Shown here one piece after another: positions 23,597 to 31,829 of a stretch of 42,587 nucleotides of DNA. Source of the stretch: Eubacterium sp. (GTDB taxonomy: Bacteria; Bacillota; Clostridia; Lachnospirales; Lachnospiraceae); NCBI GenBank assembly GCA_017539165.1, contig JAFYHN010000043.1:1-42587 (forward strand), in the 5' to 3' direction. The notes below the pieces were generated by a model, which was not told where the DNA came from, searched no databases, and was given only the letters and a program-made list of their open reading frames with translations. A program made the position numbers and the translations under genes. The number at the start of each line of letters is the position of its first letter. Position 1 is the first letter of the stretch.

Positions 23597-23635
23597 AGAT
23601 GGCACGAATTTATTAGACATAACTGGTCATCTTAA
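23597..23635 (+). promoter_or_regulatory. Inverted repeat between the peptide ORF and the VTC gene
   Basis: TAAGATG and CATCTTA flank a loop of about 25 bases, just before the GGGG ribosome binding site of the VTC gene. It could act as an mRNA hairpin; evidence is modest. Confidence 0.3.
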
Positions 23636-23649
23636 AAGGGGATGAAAAA

Positions 23650-24423
23650 ATGACAAATGGTGGTTTTAAAGAGAGCTTTGCACGAGTTGAGATAAAATAT
23701 TCGGTACCTGCTAACAAGTACAAAGCCCTTCTGGAAAGATTAAGCGAATATATCGAACCGGATGAATATGGAGATACAAGAATATATAACATATATTATG
23801 ATACTCCTGATTATCGGTTGATAAGAAAGTCGCTCAGTAAACCTATATATAAGGAAAAGCTGCGACTGAGAACCTACAAGGTGCCGAATGAAAATACTAG
23901 TGCATTTGTAGAGATTAAAAAGAAGTATGACGGTATTGTATACAAGCGGAGGATAAGTCTTCCGTATGGAGTTGCCAAGTGGCATCTCGATCACAGCATT
24001 CCATTTACGGAGATGAACAATCGTTCAATAATTGGAAAGAGTGCATATACTGATGTCCAGATTGAAAATGAGATCAACAGTATGCTTGATCTTTATAAGG
24101 ATTTAAGACCTGGAATGATGGTGTCATATGACAGACTGGCATTCCGCGGAATAGAAAATCCTGATTTTCGAATAACATTCGACAAGAATATCAGATGGAG
24201 AAACACGGAGCTGGATTTGACGAAAGGAGGCTACGGAAACCCTCTTCTGAGAAATGATGAAAGAATAATGGAAATCAAAATATCGGAAGCTATGCCCATT
24301 GAGATAGCAAGAATTCTCAGTGAGCTACAAATATATAAGACCTCGTATTCAAAATACGGGAATGGCTATATCCAATTGCTAGAAAATGAGAGACATATGA
24401 AAGGAATTAAGAAGTATGCGTGA
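23650..24423 (+). CDS. VTC-domain protein (polyphosphate polymerase domain family)
   Basis: Soluble protein of 257 residues with the VTC triphosphate-tunnel fold. In yeast Vtc4 this domain makes polyphosphate from ATP. Conserved charged strands are visible in order: ARVEIKYSV, YYDTPDYRLIRKSL, KEKLRLRTY, AFVEIKKKYDGIVYKRR, MVSYDRLAF, RITFDKNIRWR and MEIKIS. These supply the Lys, Arg and Glu residues lining the tunnel, so the site looks intact. It overlaps the next gene by eight bases. The domain is often beside DUF4956 membrane proteins in gut Firmicutes. Polyphosphate synthesis is family knowledge; activity here is inferred. Confidence 0.87.
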   Translation: MTNGGFKESFARVEIKYSVPANKYKALLERLSEYIEPDEYGDTRIYNIYYDTPDYRLIRKSLSKPIYKEKLRLRTYKVPNENTSAFVEIKKKYDGIVYKRRISLPYGVAKWHLDHSIPFTEMNNRSIIGKSAYTDVQIENEINSMLDLYKDLRPGMMVSYDRLAFRGIENPDFRITFDKNIRWRNTELDLTKGGYGNPLLRNDERIMEIKISEAMPIEIARILSELQIYKTSYSKYGNGYIQLLENERHMKGIKKYA

Positions 24424-25096
24424 TATTGTTTTAGGCACAATTATTCAAAATGGAAAGATAACATTAGCAAGCTTTGCTGCAGCAACTTGCGTTTCACTTA
24501 TATGTGGACTTGTAATTGCTGGAGCGTACATGATAAAGCATACATACAGTCAGAGTTTTATAATCAGTCTGGTACTGCTGCCCTGTGTAGTACAGATGAT
24601 CATAATGCTTGTAAATGGAAACATAGGAACAGGAGTTGCAGTAGCCGGAGCGTTTGGACTTGTAAGATTCAGATCTGCTGCAGGAAGGGGACAGGAGATA
24701 ACGAGTATATTCCTGACCATGGCCACCGGACTGGCGACCGGTATGGGTTACATTACCCTGGCACTTATCTTTGCGGTATTCATATCAATCATAGATCTGG
24801 TACTTAGACTTATGAATTTCGGTGGCAAGGATGAGGCGTCAAGAAACCTTAAGGTAACTATTCCTGAGGACCTTGATTTCGAAGGAAGATTTACGGAAAT
24901 ATTCGAAAAGTATCTGGACAGAAGTCAGCTTGTTCAGGTAAAGAGCTGTAATATGGGTACTATGTTCAAGCTTGACTATGAAGTTATAATTAAACCAGCA
25001 ATGAGCGTAAAAGAATTCCTTGATGAAATAAGAGAAAAGAACGGAAATCTTGAGATATTACTTTCCAGAGCAGAGGGGCATCCTGATGAGTTATAA
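24416..25096 (+). CDS. DUF4956 family membrane protein
   Basis: Membrane protein of 226 residues with four hydrophobic spans in the first 130 residues and a soluble C-terminal part of about 90. The GAFGLVRFRSAAGRGQEITSIFLTMATGLATGMGYI block is the diagnostic DUF4956 motif. The C-terminal domain resembles the small ferredoxin-like domain of MgtC-type proteins. It overlaps the VTC gene by eight bases and the next gene by 11, so the three are translationally linked. Function is not established; a membrane partner of the VTC protein is the natural inference. Confidence 0.85.
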   Translation: MRDIVLGTIIQNGKITLASFAAATCVSLICGLVIAGAYMIKHTYSQSFIISLVLLPCVVQMIIMLVNGNIGTGVAVAGAFGLVRFRSAAGRGQEITSIFLTMATGLATGMGYITLALIFAVFISIIDLVLRLMNFGGKDEASRNLKVTIPEDLDFEGRFTEIFEKYLDRSQLVQVKSCNMGTMFKLDYEVIIKPAMSVKEFLDEIREKNGNLEILLSRAEGHPDEL

Positions 25097-26438
25097 GAAA
25101 CATTTAAGAAACTTAATGATCGTGGCAACATTTCTTTTGACGGGATGTTCTGTAAATATGGCAGAGGCGACCGGCGGAAATGAGTACTTTACCGATCGTG
25201 ATAGAAATGCTGTTGTTGATGAAAACAAATCTGCTGTTGTGAATTTTATTGGTGACAAAGCAGACATTGATTATCGCGGATTGGACGAATCGACTGCTAA
25301 GGTTTCGACTGGAGATAGTGGTAAGGTATCATTGATGATCAACAAAGAAGGGACATTTATTCTAAAGGGAAATAGTCCTTATGCCGAAATAGTGGTTGAC
25401 ACAGATAATGCATCCAAGGTTGAACTGGTTTTGGATTCGGTGGAGCTCACAAATATAGATGGAGCAGTTTTATTCGTGAAAAAAGCAGACAAAACATTTA
25501 TCAATTGCGCTGCTGACAGTGTGAATAAATTTTCCGATACAGGAGAAAAATATACAGATGAGACGGGTGCGAATGCTGTTATATACAGTAGAGATGATGT
25601 TGTATTCCATGGAAGCGGAAAGCTTGATGTAAACGGTGGTTACAAGTACGGTATCGTGAGTGAGAATGATATCAAGATTCTAGGTATTGAACTATCTGTT
25701 CAAGCAAAAAAAACAGCGATCACAGCAAATGATTCTCTCAGGATATCTGATGGAAAACTTACGTTAGTATCAGGAACTGATGGACTTCATGTTGATGAAG
25801 GATTCTTCTATGAGGAGAATTCCAATATCTCAGTGACCTGTGAAGATGATGCTATCCATGCTACAACTGATCTAACCATAGGTGGTGGAGAACTGAATAT
25901 AACGCGGTGCCGTGAAGGACTTGAGGGACATAATGTTTTAATAAATGGTGGAGATATAATGATAAATGCCATCGATGACACTATGAATGCTTATGGAGAA
26001 GGAGATGAACCCCCTTGCCTCACAGTCAAAGACGGAAACCTTACATTATTATCAGAGGGTGACTGCCTGGATTCAAACGGTGCGGTTATAATAGATGGAG
26101 GTAATCTGATCCTTTCAAGTAAAGCGGAGGATGACGATGGTACTATCGATGCGTTAGGTGGACTCTACATTAATGGAGGTACACTTATAGCAACGGGAAG
26201 ATCAAAGGTGTCAGAGGTTGTAAATGATGGTTCAAGACAGAACTATATATATGCAACTTCGGACAAGGTTATTCCTGCGGGACACAGTCTAAGAATAACT
26301 GATGATAGTTCAAATGAACTCTTGGCTGTAAGTCCAAGTGAAGATTATTCTTCTGTGTTCTTCACGACCAGTGGAATGAAAAAAGGTTCTTACCATGTGA
26401 TCATGGGTGATGATGATGTGGTAACAGAACTAAAATAA
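25086..26438 (+). CDS. Lipoprotein with carbohydrate-binding, DUF4353-type repeats
   Basis: Surface lipoprotein of 450 residues. The signal peptide ends in LLTGC, giving Cys20 as the lipidated residue. The remainder is rich in short beta-strand repeats with turns such as DGLHVDEGF, DDAIHATTDLTIGGGELNI, EGLEGHNVLINGGDI, GDCLDSNGAVIIDGG and DGTIDALGGLYINGG. This is the right-handed beta-helix pattern of DUF4353 (carbohydrate-binding domain-containing) proteins. ATG 25086 is chosen with GAGGGG seven bases upstream; it overlaps the DUF4956 stop by 11 bases. These proteins often occur with VTC/DUF4956 and CotH genes. CotH is not present here. Confidence 0.8.
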   Translation: MSYKKHLRNLMIVATFLLTGCSVNMAEATGGNEYFTDRDRNAVVDENKSAVVNFIGDKADIDYRGLDESTAKVSTGDSGKVSLMINKEGTFILKGNSPYAEIVVDTDNASKVELVLDSVELTNIDGAVLFVKKADKTFINCAADSVNKFSDTGEKYTDETGANAVIYSRDDVVFHGSGKLDVNGGYKYGIVSENDIKILGIELSVQAKKTAITANDSLRISDGKLTLVSGTDGLHVDEGFFYEENSNISVTCEDDAIHATTDLTIGGGELNITRCREGLEGHNVLINGGDIMINAIDDTMNAYGEGDEPPCLTVKDGNLTLLSEGDCLDSNGAVIIDGGNLILSSKAEDDDGTIDALGGLYINGGTLIATGRSKVSEVVNDGSRQNYIYATSDKVIPAGHSLRITDDSSNELLAVSPSEDYSSVFFTTSGMKKGSYHVIMGDDDVVTELK

Positions 26439-26458
26439 AATAGACATTATCCTCTTCG

Positions 26459-26503
26459 GCGTGGATCTTAGGGAACCGGCAACCCTTGGGTCCGCGCTTT
26501 TTT
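26459..26503 (+). terminator. Terminator of the VTC operon
   Basis: GCGTGGATCTTAGGG pairs with CCCTTGGGTCCGCGC, with several G-U pairs and a 9-base loop, followed by six T. Confidence 0.88.
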
Positions 26504-26529
26504 ATACGGATTTTATATCCCTTTTTAAG

Positions 26530-26558
26530 TTGATTTTTATACCCTTACAAGGTAGAAT
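26530..26558 (+). promoter_or_regulatory. Promoter of the ACP operon
   Basis: TTGATT (26530-26535), 17-bp spacer, TAGAAT (26553-26558). The ACP start is about 48 bases downstream. Confidence 0.6.
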
Positions 26559-26606
26559 GAAATTAGTTATACGGAGTTGTTCGTGACTTTTGAAAGGGGT
26601 ATGAAT

Positions 26607-26858
26607 ATGGGGAAAGATGAGGTAAGAGCAGGCCTTAAGGAGCTGATCAGTGAAGTGATGCCTGAGCTGGATGACATAGATATGGATAAGGATATCGTGT
26701 CAGAATACGGCGTCAATTCGATTTCTATCATAAGGCTTATAGTTTCTGCTGAAAAGAAGTTTGATATATCATTTACGGATTATGAGCTTTCACTGGCTGA
26801 GTATCCGACATTTAATGATCTGGCAACTGTAATCATCTCGAAACTTGATAAGAATTAA
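26607..26858 (+). CDS. Acyl/peptidyl carrier protein
   Basis: Carrier protein of 83 residues with a four-helix ACP fold pattern. The phosphopantetheine site is YGVNSISIIRL with Ser38; the usual Asp before the Ser is Asn here. The protein is acidic, as expected. ATG 26607 gives seven bases to the GGGG box; ATG 26601 is also possible but only one base from it. It is not next to fab genes, and the only partner is the gene 13 bases downstream. A specialised carrier in a small thiotemplate-type pathway is inferred. Confidence 0.82.
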   Translation: MGKDEVRAGLKELISEVMPELDDIDMDKDIVSEYGVNSISIIRLIVSAEKKFDISFTDYELSLAEYPTFNDLATVIISKLDKN

Positions 26859-26871
26859 GGGGGTATTACTT

Positions 26872-27939
26872 ATGGCTAGCGGAAAGAAACGACTACCTGT
26901 AACTAGGAATCCTATCATTACTTCCTGGCAGTGGCATGCGACGCTTTTCTCGATCCTGTCAGAAGATGATAATGCTAAGAAATGGATTTACAGCAATTAT
27001 ATACAGCTTAGATGCTATAATATTGAAGAGATATTTACAGGAGATGATATGCTCTTTGCTGATATTATGCCTGGAAGCAGCTCGCTCACCGAGTGTCCGT
27101 ATCTTATAGCATCACTTATGACGAAAGAACAGATATCCAGCTATTGTGGAGATATAATCGATTTTATAATCAAAACTATCGACCTTGGGGGATATGTTTA
27201 TGTTGTTATAGATGAGGCAAAGATCCTCAGTAATCTGGATGTGGGATATAAGTTCCCGCATGAACTGTTTATCTACGGATATGATATAGAGGGTGAAGGA
27301 TTCTATGTTGGCGACTTCACTTTTAAAGACAAATATGCTCATAACAAACTGTCCTTTGAAGATGTCCGAAAAGGCTATGAGGTGATATCGGCCGCTGAGG
27401 ATCATATGTTTAAGGATGATTATAAGGGAACGAGAGGATTATATGTTCTCTTTAAGAATACAAATGAAGTTTATTATGATGTTGATACTACTCTTATCAG
27501 GGATACGCTTCGTGAGTATCTGAATTCCCAGGATACCAAGAATCATTTCCGAATGATGAGAAACCGTTTTAATGACACCACATTTGGAGTCGAAGTGTAT
27601 GACCGTGTTTATGACAGGGTCATGAAACAGCTGGCGAAAGAAGAGAAGGATTTTGATGTCAGAGCATTGCATGTAATGTATGATCATAAGGTTCTTATGT
27701 ACGAGAGAATCAAGTACCTTATGGAAAATGAATACCTGAATTATGATGAAGAGATTCTATCAACCTATGAGGAGGTTGTGAAGAATATACTGGCAGCGAG
27801 AAATCTTCTGATAAAGATTTCTATTAATGATAATATGGAAGATGCTCAGAGATTTAAGAGATATTTCAACATTGCGAAAGAGAAAGAAGTAGCAGTTCTT
27901 CTAGATGTTCTTTCGAGACTTGATCAAAGAGCTAAGTAG
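26872..27939 (+). CDS. ACP-linked protein, possibly BtrH N-terminal-like
   Basis: Cytoplasmic protein of 355 residues of uncertain family. The middle part (GGYVYVVIDEAKI ... FPHELFIYGYDIEGEGFYVGDFTFKDKYAHNKLSFEDVRKGYE) resembles the papain-like N-terminal domain of BtrH, an acyl-ACP transferase, and similar proteins near non-ribosomal peptide synthetases. The nucleophile Cys expected near the N-terminus is not evident: that region reads NPIITSWQWHATLF. The C-terminal ~120 residues are helical. AAGGGGG precedes ATG 26872. Coupling with an ACP supports a role with an ACP-bound acyl or aminoacyl group. This is a weak family call. Confidence 0.5.
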   Translation: MASGKKRLPVTRNPIITSWQWHATLFSILSEDDNAKKWIYSNYIQLRCYNIEEIFTGDDMLFADIMPGSSSLTECPYLIASLMTKEQISSYCGDIIDFIIKTIDLGGYVYVVIDEAKILSNLDVGYKFPHELFIYGYDIEGEGFYVGDFTFKDKYAHNKLSFEDVRKGYEVISAAEDHMFKDDYKGTRGLYVLFKNTNEVYYDVDTTLIRDTLREYLNSQDTKNHFRMMRNRFNDTTFGVEVYDRVYDRVMKQLAKEEKDFDVRALHVMYDHKVLMYERIKYLMENEYLNYDEEILSTYEEVVKNILAARNLLIKISINDNMEDAQRFKRYFNIAKEKEVAVLLDVLSRLDQRAK

Positions 27940-27945
27940 AGACTG

Positions 27946-27973
27946 ACCCGGAGTGAAATGCTCCGGGTTTTCT
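27946..27973 (+). terminator. Terminator of the ACP operon
   Basis: ACCCGGAG (27946-27953) and CTCCGGGT (27961-27968), 7-base loop, then a T-rich tail. Confidence 0.88.
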
Positions 27974-28050
27974 ATCGGAAATTGGTTAGAGGAAACTAAT
28001 ATACATTGTACAAATATAATAAAGATTAGAATTTATGAGACTTTTCTTTG

Positions 28051-28079
28051 TTCACAAGTGCCACATTTTATGTTATTAT
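28051..28079 (+). promoter_or_regulatory. nifJ promoter
   Basis: TTCACA (28051-28056), 17-bp spacer, TATTAT (28074-28079) with TG one base before the -10. A leader of about 110 bases follows. Confidence 0.7.
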
Positions 28080-28133
28080 TTTGGATAGCATTTTGCGCCT
28101 GTTTTTTGTGCGCTTTATTGAAAGTGAGGAAAA

Positions 28134-28184
28134 ATGGACGTGGCAGGTTCAAAGGTCTTGAACCCTATAAAAAGAATAATTTAG
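28134..28184 (+). CDS. 16-codon leader ORF before nifJ
   Basis: The ORF reads MDVAGSKVLNPIKRII and stops at TAG 28182-28184, which overlaps the first bases of the AGGAGG used by nifJ. GTGAGG lies four bases before its ATG. A perfect hairpin GGTTCAA/TTGAACC (28146-28152, 28158-28164) lies inside it. Translation is suggested only by these signals; it could couple ribosome arrival to nifJ or be chance. Confidence 0.35.
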   Translation: MDVAGSKVLNPIKRII

Positions 28185-28198
28185 GAGGAATCACGAAA

Positions 28199-31100
28199 AT
28201 GGCAAGATTCAAAAAGACCATGGATGGTAACGAAGCTGCAGCTCATGCATCGTATATATTTACTGATTGTGCAGCTATCTATCCTATCACTCCTTCATCA
28301 CCTATGGCTGAACATACTGATGAATGGGCAACAGCCGGAAGAAAGAATATCTTCGGCAACACAGTTAAAATTCTTGAGATGGAATCTGAGGCGGGTGCAG
28401 CCGGAACAGTTCACGGTTCACTTGTTGCAGGTGCTATGACATCTACTTACACAGCTTCACAGGGACTTCTTCTTATGATCCCTAACCTTTATAAGGTAGC
28501 AGGTGAGAGACTTCCGGGCGTATTCAATGTATCTGCTCGTTGCGTAGCTTCACATGCTCTTAATATCTTTGGTGATCACTCAGACGTTTACGCTTGTCGT
28601 CAGACAGGTTGTGCAATGCTCTGTGAGTCATCTGTTCAGGAAGTTATGGACCTTACACCAGTTGCATACATGGCAGCTCTTGAAGGAAGACTTCCATTCA
28701 TAAACTTCTTCGATGGTTTCCGTACATCACATGAGATCCAGAAGATCGATTGCTGGTCAAATGAAGACTTCGAAGATATCTTCCCATATGACGCACTTGA
28801 TAAGTTCAGAGCTGAGGCTCTTAATCCAAATCATCCATGCGAGAAGGGATCTGCTCAGAACCCTGACGTATTCTTCCAGACAAGAGAAGCATGCAATCCT
28901 GCTTACAATGATATGCCTGCTATCGTTGAGAAGTACATGGAGAAGATTAACGCTAAGCTTGGTACAGATTATCAGCTCTTCAACTACTACGGAGCTCCAG
29001 ATGCAGAGAAGGTTATCGTTGCTATGGGTTCTGTATGCGATACAATCGAGGAGACAATCGATTACCTCACAGCTAAGGGCGAGAAGGTCGGTGTTGTAAA
29101 GGTTCGTCTTTACAGACCATTCGTTAATGATAAGTTCATCGCAGCTATTCCTAAGACAGCTAAGCAGCTTATCGTTCTTGATAGAACAAAAGAGCCTGGT
29201 TCAATCGCTGAGCCACTTGCACTCGATGTTATGGCAGCTGTACGTGGAACAGAGTTCAAGGATACACCTATCACAAGAGGTCGTTACGGACTTGGTTCTA
29301 AGGATACAACTCCTGCAGAGATCGTTGCTGCATTCAATAATACAGAGAAGGAAGAGTTCACTCTTTCAATCTTCGATGATGTTACAAATCTTTCACTTGA
29401 TTCAGGTGAAGCTCTTGTTACTACACCAGAAGGAACAGTTTGCTGTAAGTTCTGGGGACTCGGTGCTGATGGTACTGTAGGTGCTAACAAGAACTCAATC
29501 AAGATCATTGGTGATAATACAGATAAGTATGTTCAGGCTTACTTTGATTATGATTCAAAGAAGTCAGGTGGTATCACAATGTCACACCTTAGATTTGGTG
29601 ATAAGCCAATCAAGTCAACATACCTCATCCATAAGGCTAATTTCGTAGCTTGCCACAATGCAGCTTACGTAAAGAAGTATCATATGGTTGAAGAGCTTGT
29701 TGATGGTGGTACATTCCTTCTTAACTGCCCATGGTCAGGAGAAGAACTTGATAAGCACCTTCCTGGACAGGTTAAGAAATATATCGCTGACCACAATATC
29801 AACTTCTACACAATCGATGGTGTTAAGCTTGGTATCGAGTCAGGTATGGGACCTACACGTATCAATACAATCCTTCAGTCAGCTTTCTTCAAGCTTACAG
29901 GAATCATTCCTGAGGCAGAAGCTATCGAGCATATGAAGGCTGCTGCTAAGAAGTCATACGGAATGAAGGGTGATGATATTGTTCAGATGAACTGGAAGGC
30001 TATCGACCTTGGTGCTAATGCAGTAGTTAAGGTAGATGTTCCTGATTCATGGAAGAACGGTGTTGATGAAGGTCTTGATTATCCTGCAGCTACACATGGT
30101 ACAAAGGAACAGCAGGATTTCGTAAACGATGTTCAGATCAAGGTTTCAGCTCAGGAAGGAAATACAATTCCTGTATCTGTAGTTGCAAGATACATGGATG
30201 GTTCAACACCATCTGGTACAGCAGCTTACGAGAAGAGAGGTGTTTCTGTATCAGTTCCTGTTTGGACACCAGATAAGTGTGTAGAATGTGGACTTTGTTC
30301 ATATGTATGTCCTCATGCAGCTATCAGAACAGTTGCTCTTACAGAGGACGAAGTTGCTGCAGCTCCTGCTGGCTTCAAGTCAAAGGATGTTACAGGAATG
30401 CCTGAGTACAAGTTCAACATTGCAATTTCTACAATGGACTGTCTTGGATGTGGATCATGTACAAATGTATGTCCTACAAAGTCTATCGAGATGAAGCCTC
30501 TTGATGATGCTCTTAAGGCAGAGCAGAATCTCTTCGACTATGCAATCTCAGTTCCAGATAAGGAAGAAGTTATTGCTAAGTTTGGTGCTGCTACAGTTAA
30601 GGGATCACAGTTCAGACAGCCACTTCTTGAGTTCTCTGGAGCTTGTGCTGGTTGTGGTGAGACACCTTATGCTAAGCTTATTACTCAGCTCTTTGGTGAT
30701 AGAATGTACATCTCAAATGCTACAGGATGTTCATCAATCTGGGGTAACTCTTCACCTTCAACACCTTATACAGTAAATAAGGCAGGTAAGGGACCAGCTT
30801 GGGATAATTCACTCTTTGAAGATAATGCTGAATTTGGTTTCGGTATGTATCTTGCTCAGAAGACTCTTCGTGAGAGCCTTTCAGAGAAGGTTAAGGTTGT
30901 AGCTGAGACAAACGGTGAGGTTAAGGCTGCTGCAGATAAATTCTTCGAGACATATGACTGCACAGAGTGCAACACAGAAGCTGCTGACGCTCTTGTAGCT
31001 GCTCTTGAGAAGGTAGATTCTCCAGAGGCTAAGGCTATTGTTAAGGATAAGGATTTCCTTGCTAAGAAGTCACAGTGGATTTTCGGTGGTGACGGTTGGG

Positions 31101-31723
31101 CATACGATATCGGATTCGGTGGAGTTGACCACGTACTCGCTTCAGGAGAGGATGTAAACATCTTCGTATTCAATACAGAGGTTTACTCAAATACAGGTGG
31201 ACAGTCTTCAAAGGCTACTCCTACAGGAGCTGTTGCACAGTTCGCTGCAGGTGGTAAGGAGATCAAGCAGAAGGATCTTGCTGGAATAGCTATGAGCTAC
31301 GGTTATGTATATGTTGCTCAGGTTTCTATGGGTGCTAACTACAACCAGCTTATCAAGGCTATCAAGGAAGCTGAAAGCTATCATGGACCATCACTCATCA
31401 TCGCTTACGCTCCATGTATCAACCACAGAATCCGTGTTGGTATGAGCAAGGCTATGGCTGAGGAGAAGAAGGCAGTTGATGCTGGATACTGGAATCTGTT
31501 CAGATTCAATCCTGCTGAAGAGAAGAAGTTCAGCCTTGATTCAAAGGCTGCTACAGTTCCTTATCAGGAATTCCTCGCTGGAGAAGCTCGTTACACAGCT
31601 CTTCAGAAGGTTAACAAGGATAAGGCTGACAAGCTCTTCGCAATGGCAGAGGAGAATTCAAAGAAGAGATTTGCTCACCTTCAGGGTCTCGTAGATCTTT
31701 ACGATGGAACTAAGTCAGAGTAA
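28199..31723 (+). CDS. nifJ: Pyruvate:ferredoxin (flavodoxin) oxidoreductase
   Basis: Single-chain homodimeric enzyme of 1174 residues that converts pyruvate and CoA to acetyl-CoA and CO2 while reducing ferredoxin, the main pyruvate-oxidising step of clostridial fermentation. Domain I begins KKTMDGNEAAAHASYIFTD with the YPITPSSPM block. Two [4Fe-4S] motifs are visible: CVECGLCSYVCP (from Cys694) and CLGCGSCTNVCP (from Cys748). The thiamine diphosphate domain starts near GCAGCGETPYAKL (about 817), with GDGWAYDIGFGG and NTEVYSNTGGQSSKATP. Start ATG 28199 has AGGAGG upstream; the frame is open further upstream, but that part is not protein-like. Codon use is strongly biased (CTT, AAG, GGT/GGA, TCA), indicating very high expression. 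Confidence 0.96.
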   Translation: MARFKKTMDGNEAAAHASYIFTDCAAIYPITPSSPMAEHTDEWATAGRKNIFGNTVKILEMESEAGAAGTVHGSLVAGAMTSTYTASQGLLLMIPNLYKVAGERLPGVFNVSARCVASHALNIFGDHSDVYACRQTGCAMLCESSVQEVMDLTPVAYMAALEGRLPFINFFDGFRTSHEIQKIDCWSNEDFEDIFPYDALDKFRAEALNPNHPCEKGSAQNPDVFFQTREACNPAYNDMPAIVEKYMEKINAKLGTDYQLFNYYGAPDAEKVIVAMGSVCDTIEETIDYLTAKGEKVGVVKVRLYRPFVNDKFIAAIPKTAKQLIVLDRTKEPGSIAEPLALDVMAAVRGTEFKDTPITRGRYGLGSKDTTPAEIVAAFNNTEKEEFTLSIFDDVTNLSLDSGEALVTTPEGTVCCKFWGLGADGTVGANKNSIKIIGDNTDKYVQAYFDYDSKKSGGITMSHLRFGDKPIKSTYLIHKANFVACHNAAYVKKYHMVEELVDGGTFLLNCPWSGEELDKHLPGQVKKYIADHNINFYTIDGVKLGIESGMGPTRINTILQSAFFKLTGIIPEAEAIEHMKAAAKKSYGMKGDDIVQMNWKAIDLGANAVVKVDVPDSWKNGVDEGLDYPAATHGTKEQQDFVNDVQIKVSAQEGNTIPVSVVARYMDGSTPSGTAAYEKRGVSVSVPVWTPDKCVECGLCSYVCPHAAIRTVALTEDEVAAAPAGFKSKDVTGMPEYKFNIAISTMDCLGCGSCTNVCPTKSIEMKPLDDALKAEQNLFDYAISVPDKEEVIAKFGAATVKGSQFRQPLLEFSGACAGCGETPYAKLITQLFGDRMYISNATGCSSIWGNSSPSTPYTVNKAGKGPAWDNSLFEDNAEFGFGMYLAQKTLRESLSEKVKVVAETNGEVKAAADKFFETYDCTECNTEAADALVAALEKVDSPEAKAIVKDKDFLAKKSQWIFGGDGWAYDIGFGGVDHVLASGEDVNIFVFNTEVYSNTGGQSSKATPTGAVAQFAAGGKEIKQKDLAGIAMSYGYVYVAQVSMGANYNQLIKAIKEAESYHGPSLIIAYAPCINHRIRVGMSKAMAEEKKAVDAGYWNLFRFNPAEEKKFSLDSKAATVPYQEFLAGEARYTALQKVNKDKADKLFAMAEENSKKRFAHLQGLVDLYDGTKSE

Positions 31724-31754
31724 TTCGATATTTGAATAATTCAATATAAAAATA

Positions 31755-31788
31755 TAGCCCTGAGGTTTATGCCTCAGGGCTAATTTTT
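31755..31788. terminator. Bidirectional terminator after nifJ
   Basis: TAGCCCTGAGG (31755-31765) and CCTCAGGGCTA (31772-31782). TTTTT follows on the plus strand, and an A-rich flank gives a T-run on the minus strand for the convergent gene. Confidence 0.9.
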
Positions 31789-31829
31789 ATGATTTAAAAT
31801 TCATTAGATTAATATATGATTTGATTATA

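Noticed and set aside
27953-28198. N-terminal extension of NifJ
   Set aside because: The frame is open, but it crosses the terminator stem and the promoter, and its translation is unlike any PFOR N-terminus; ATG 28199 has the ribosome binding site.
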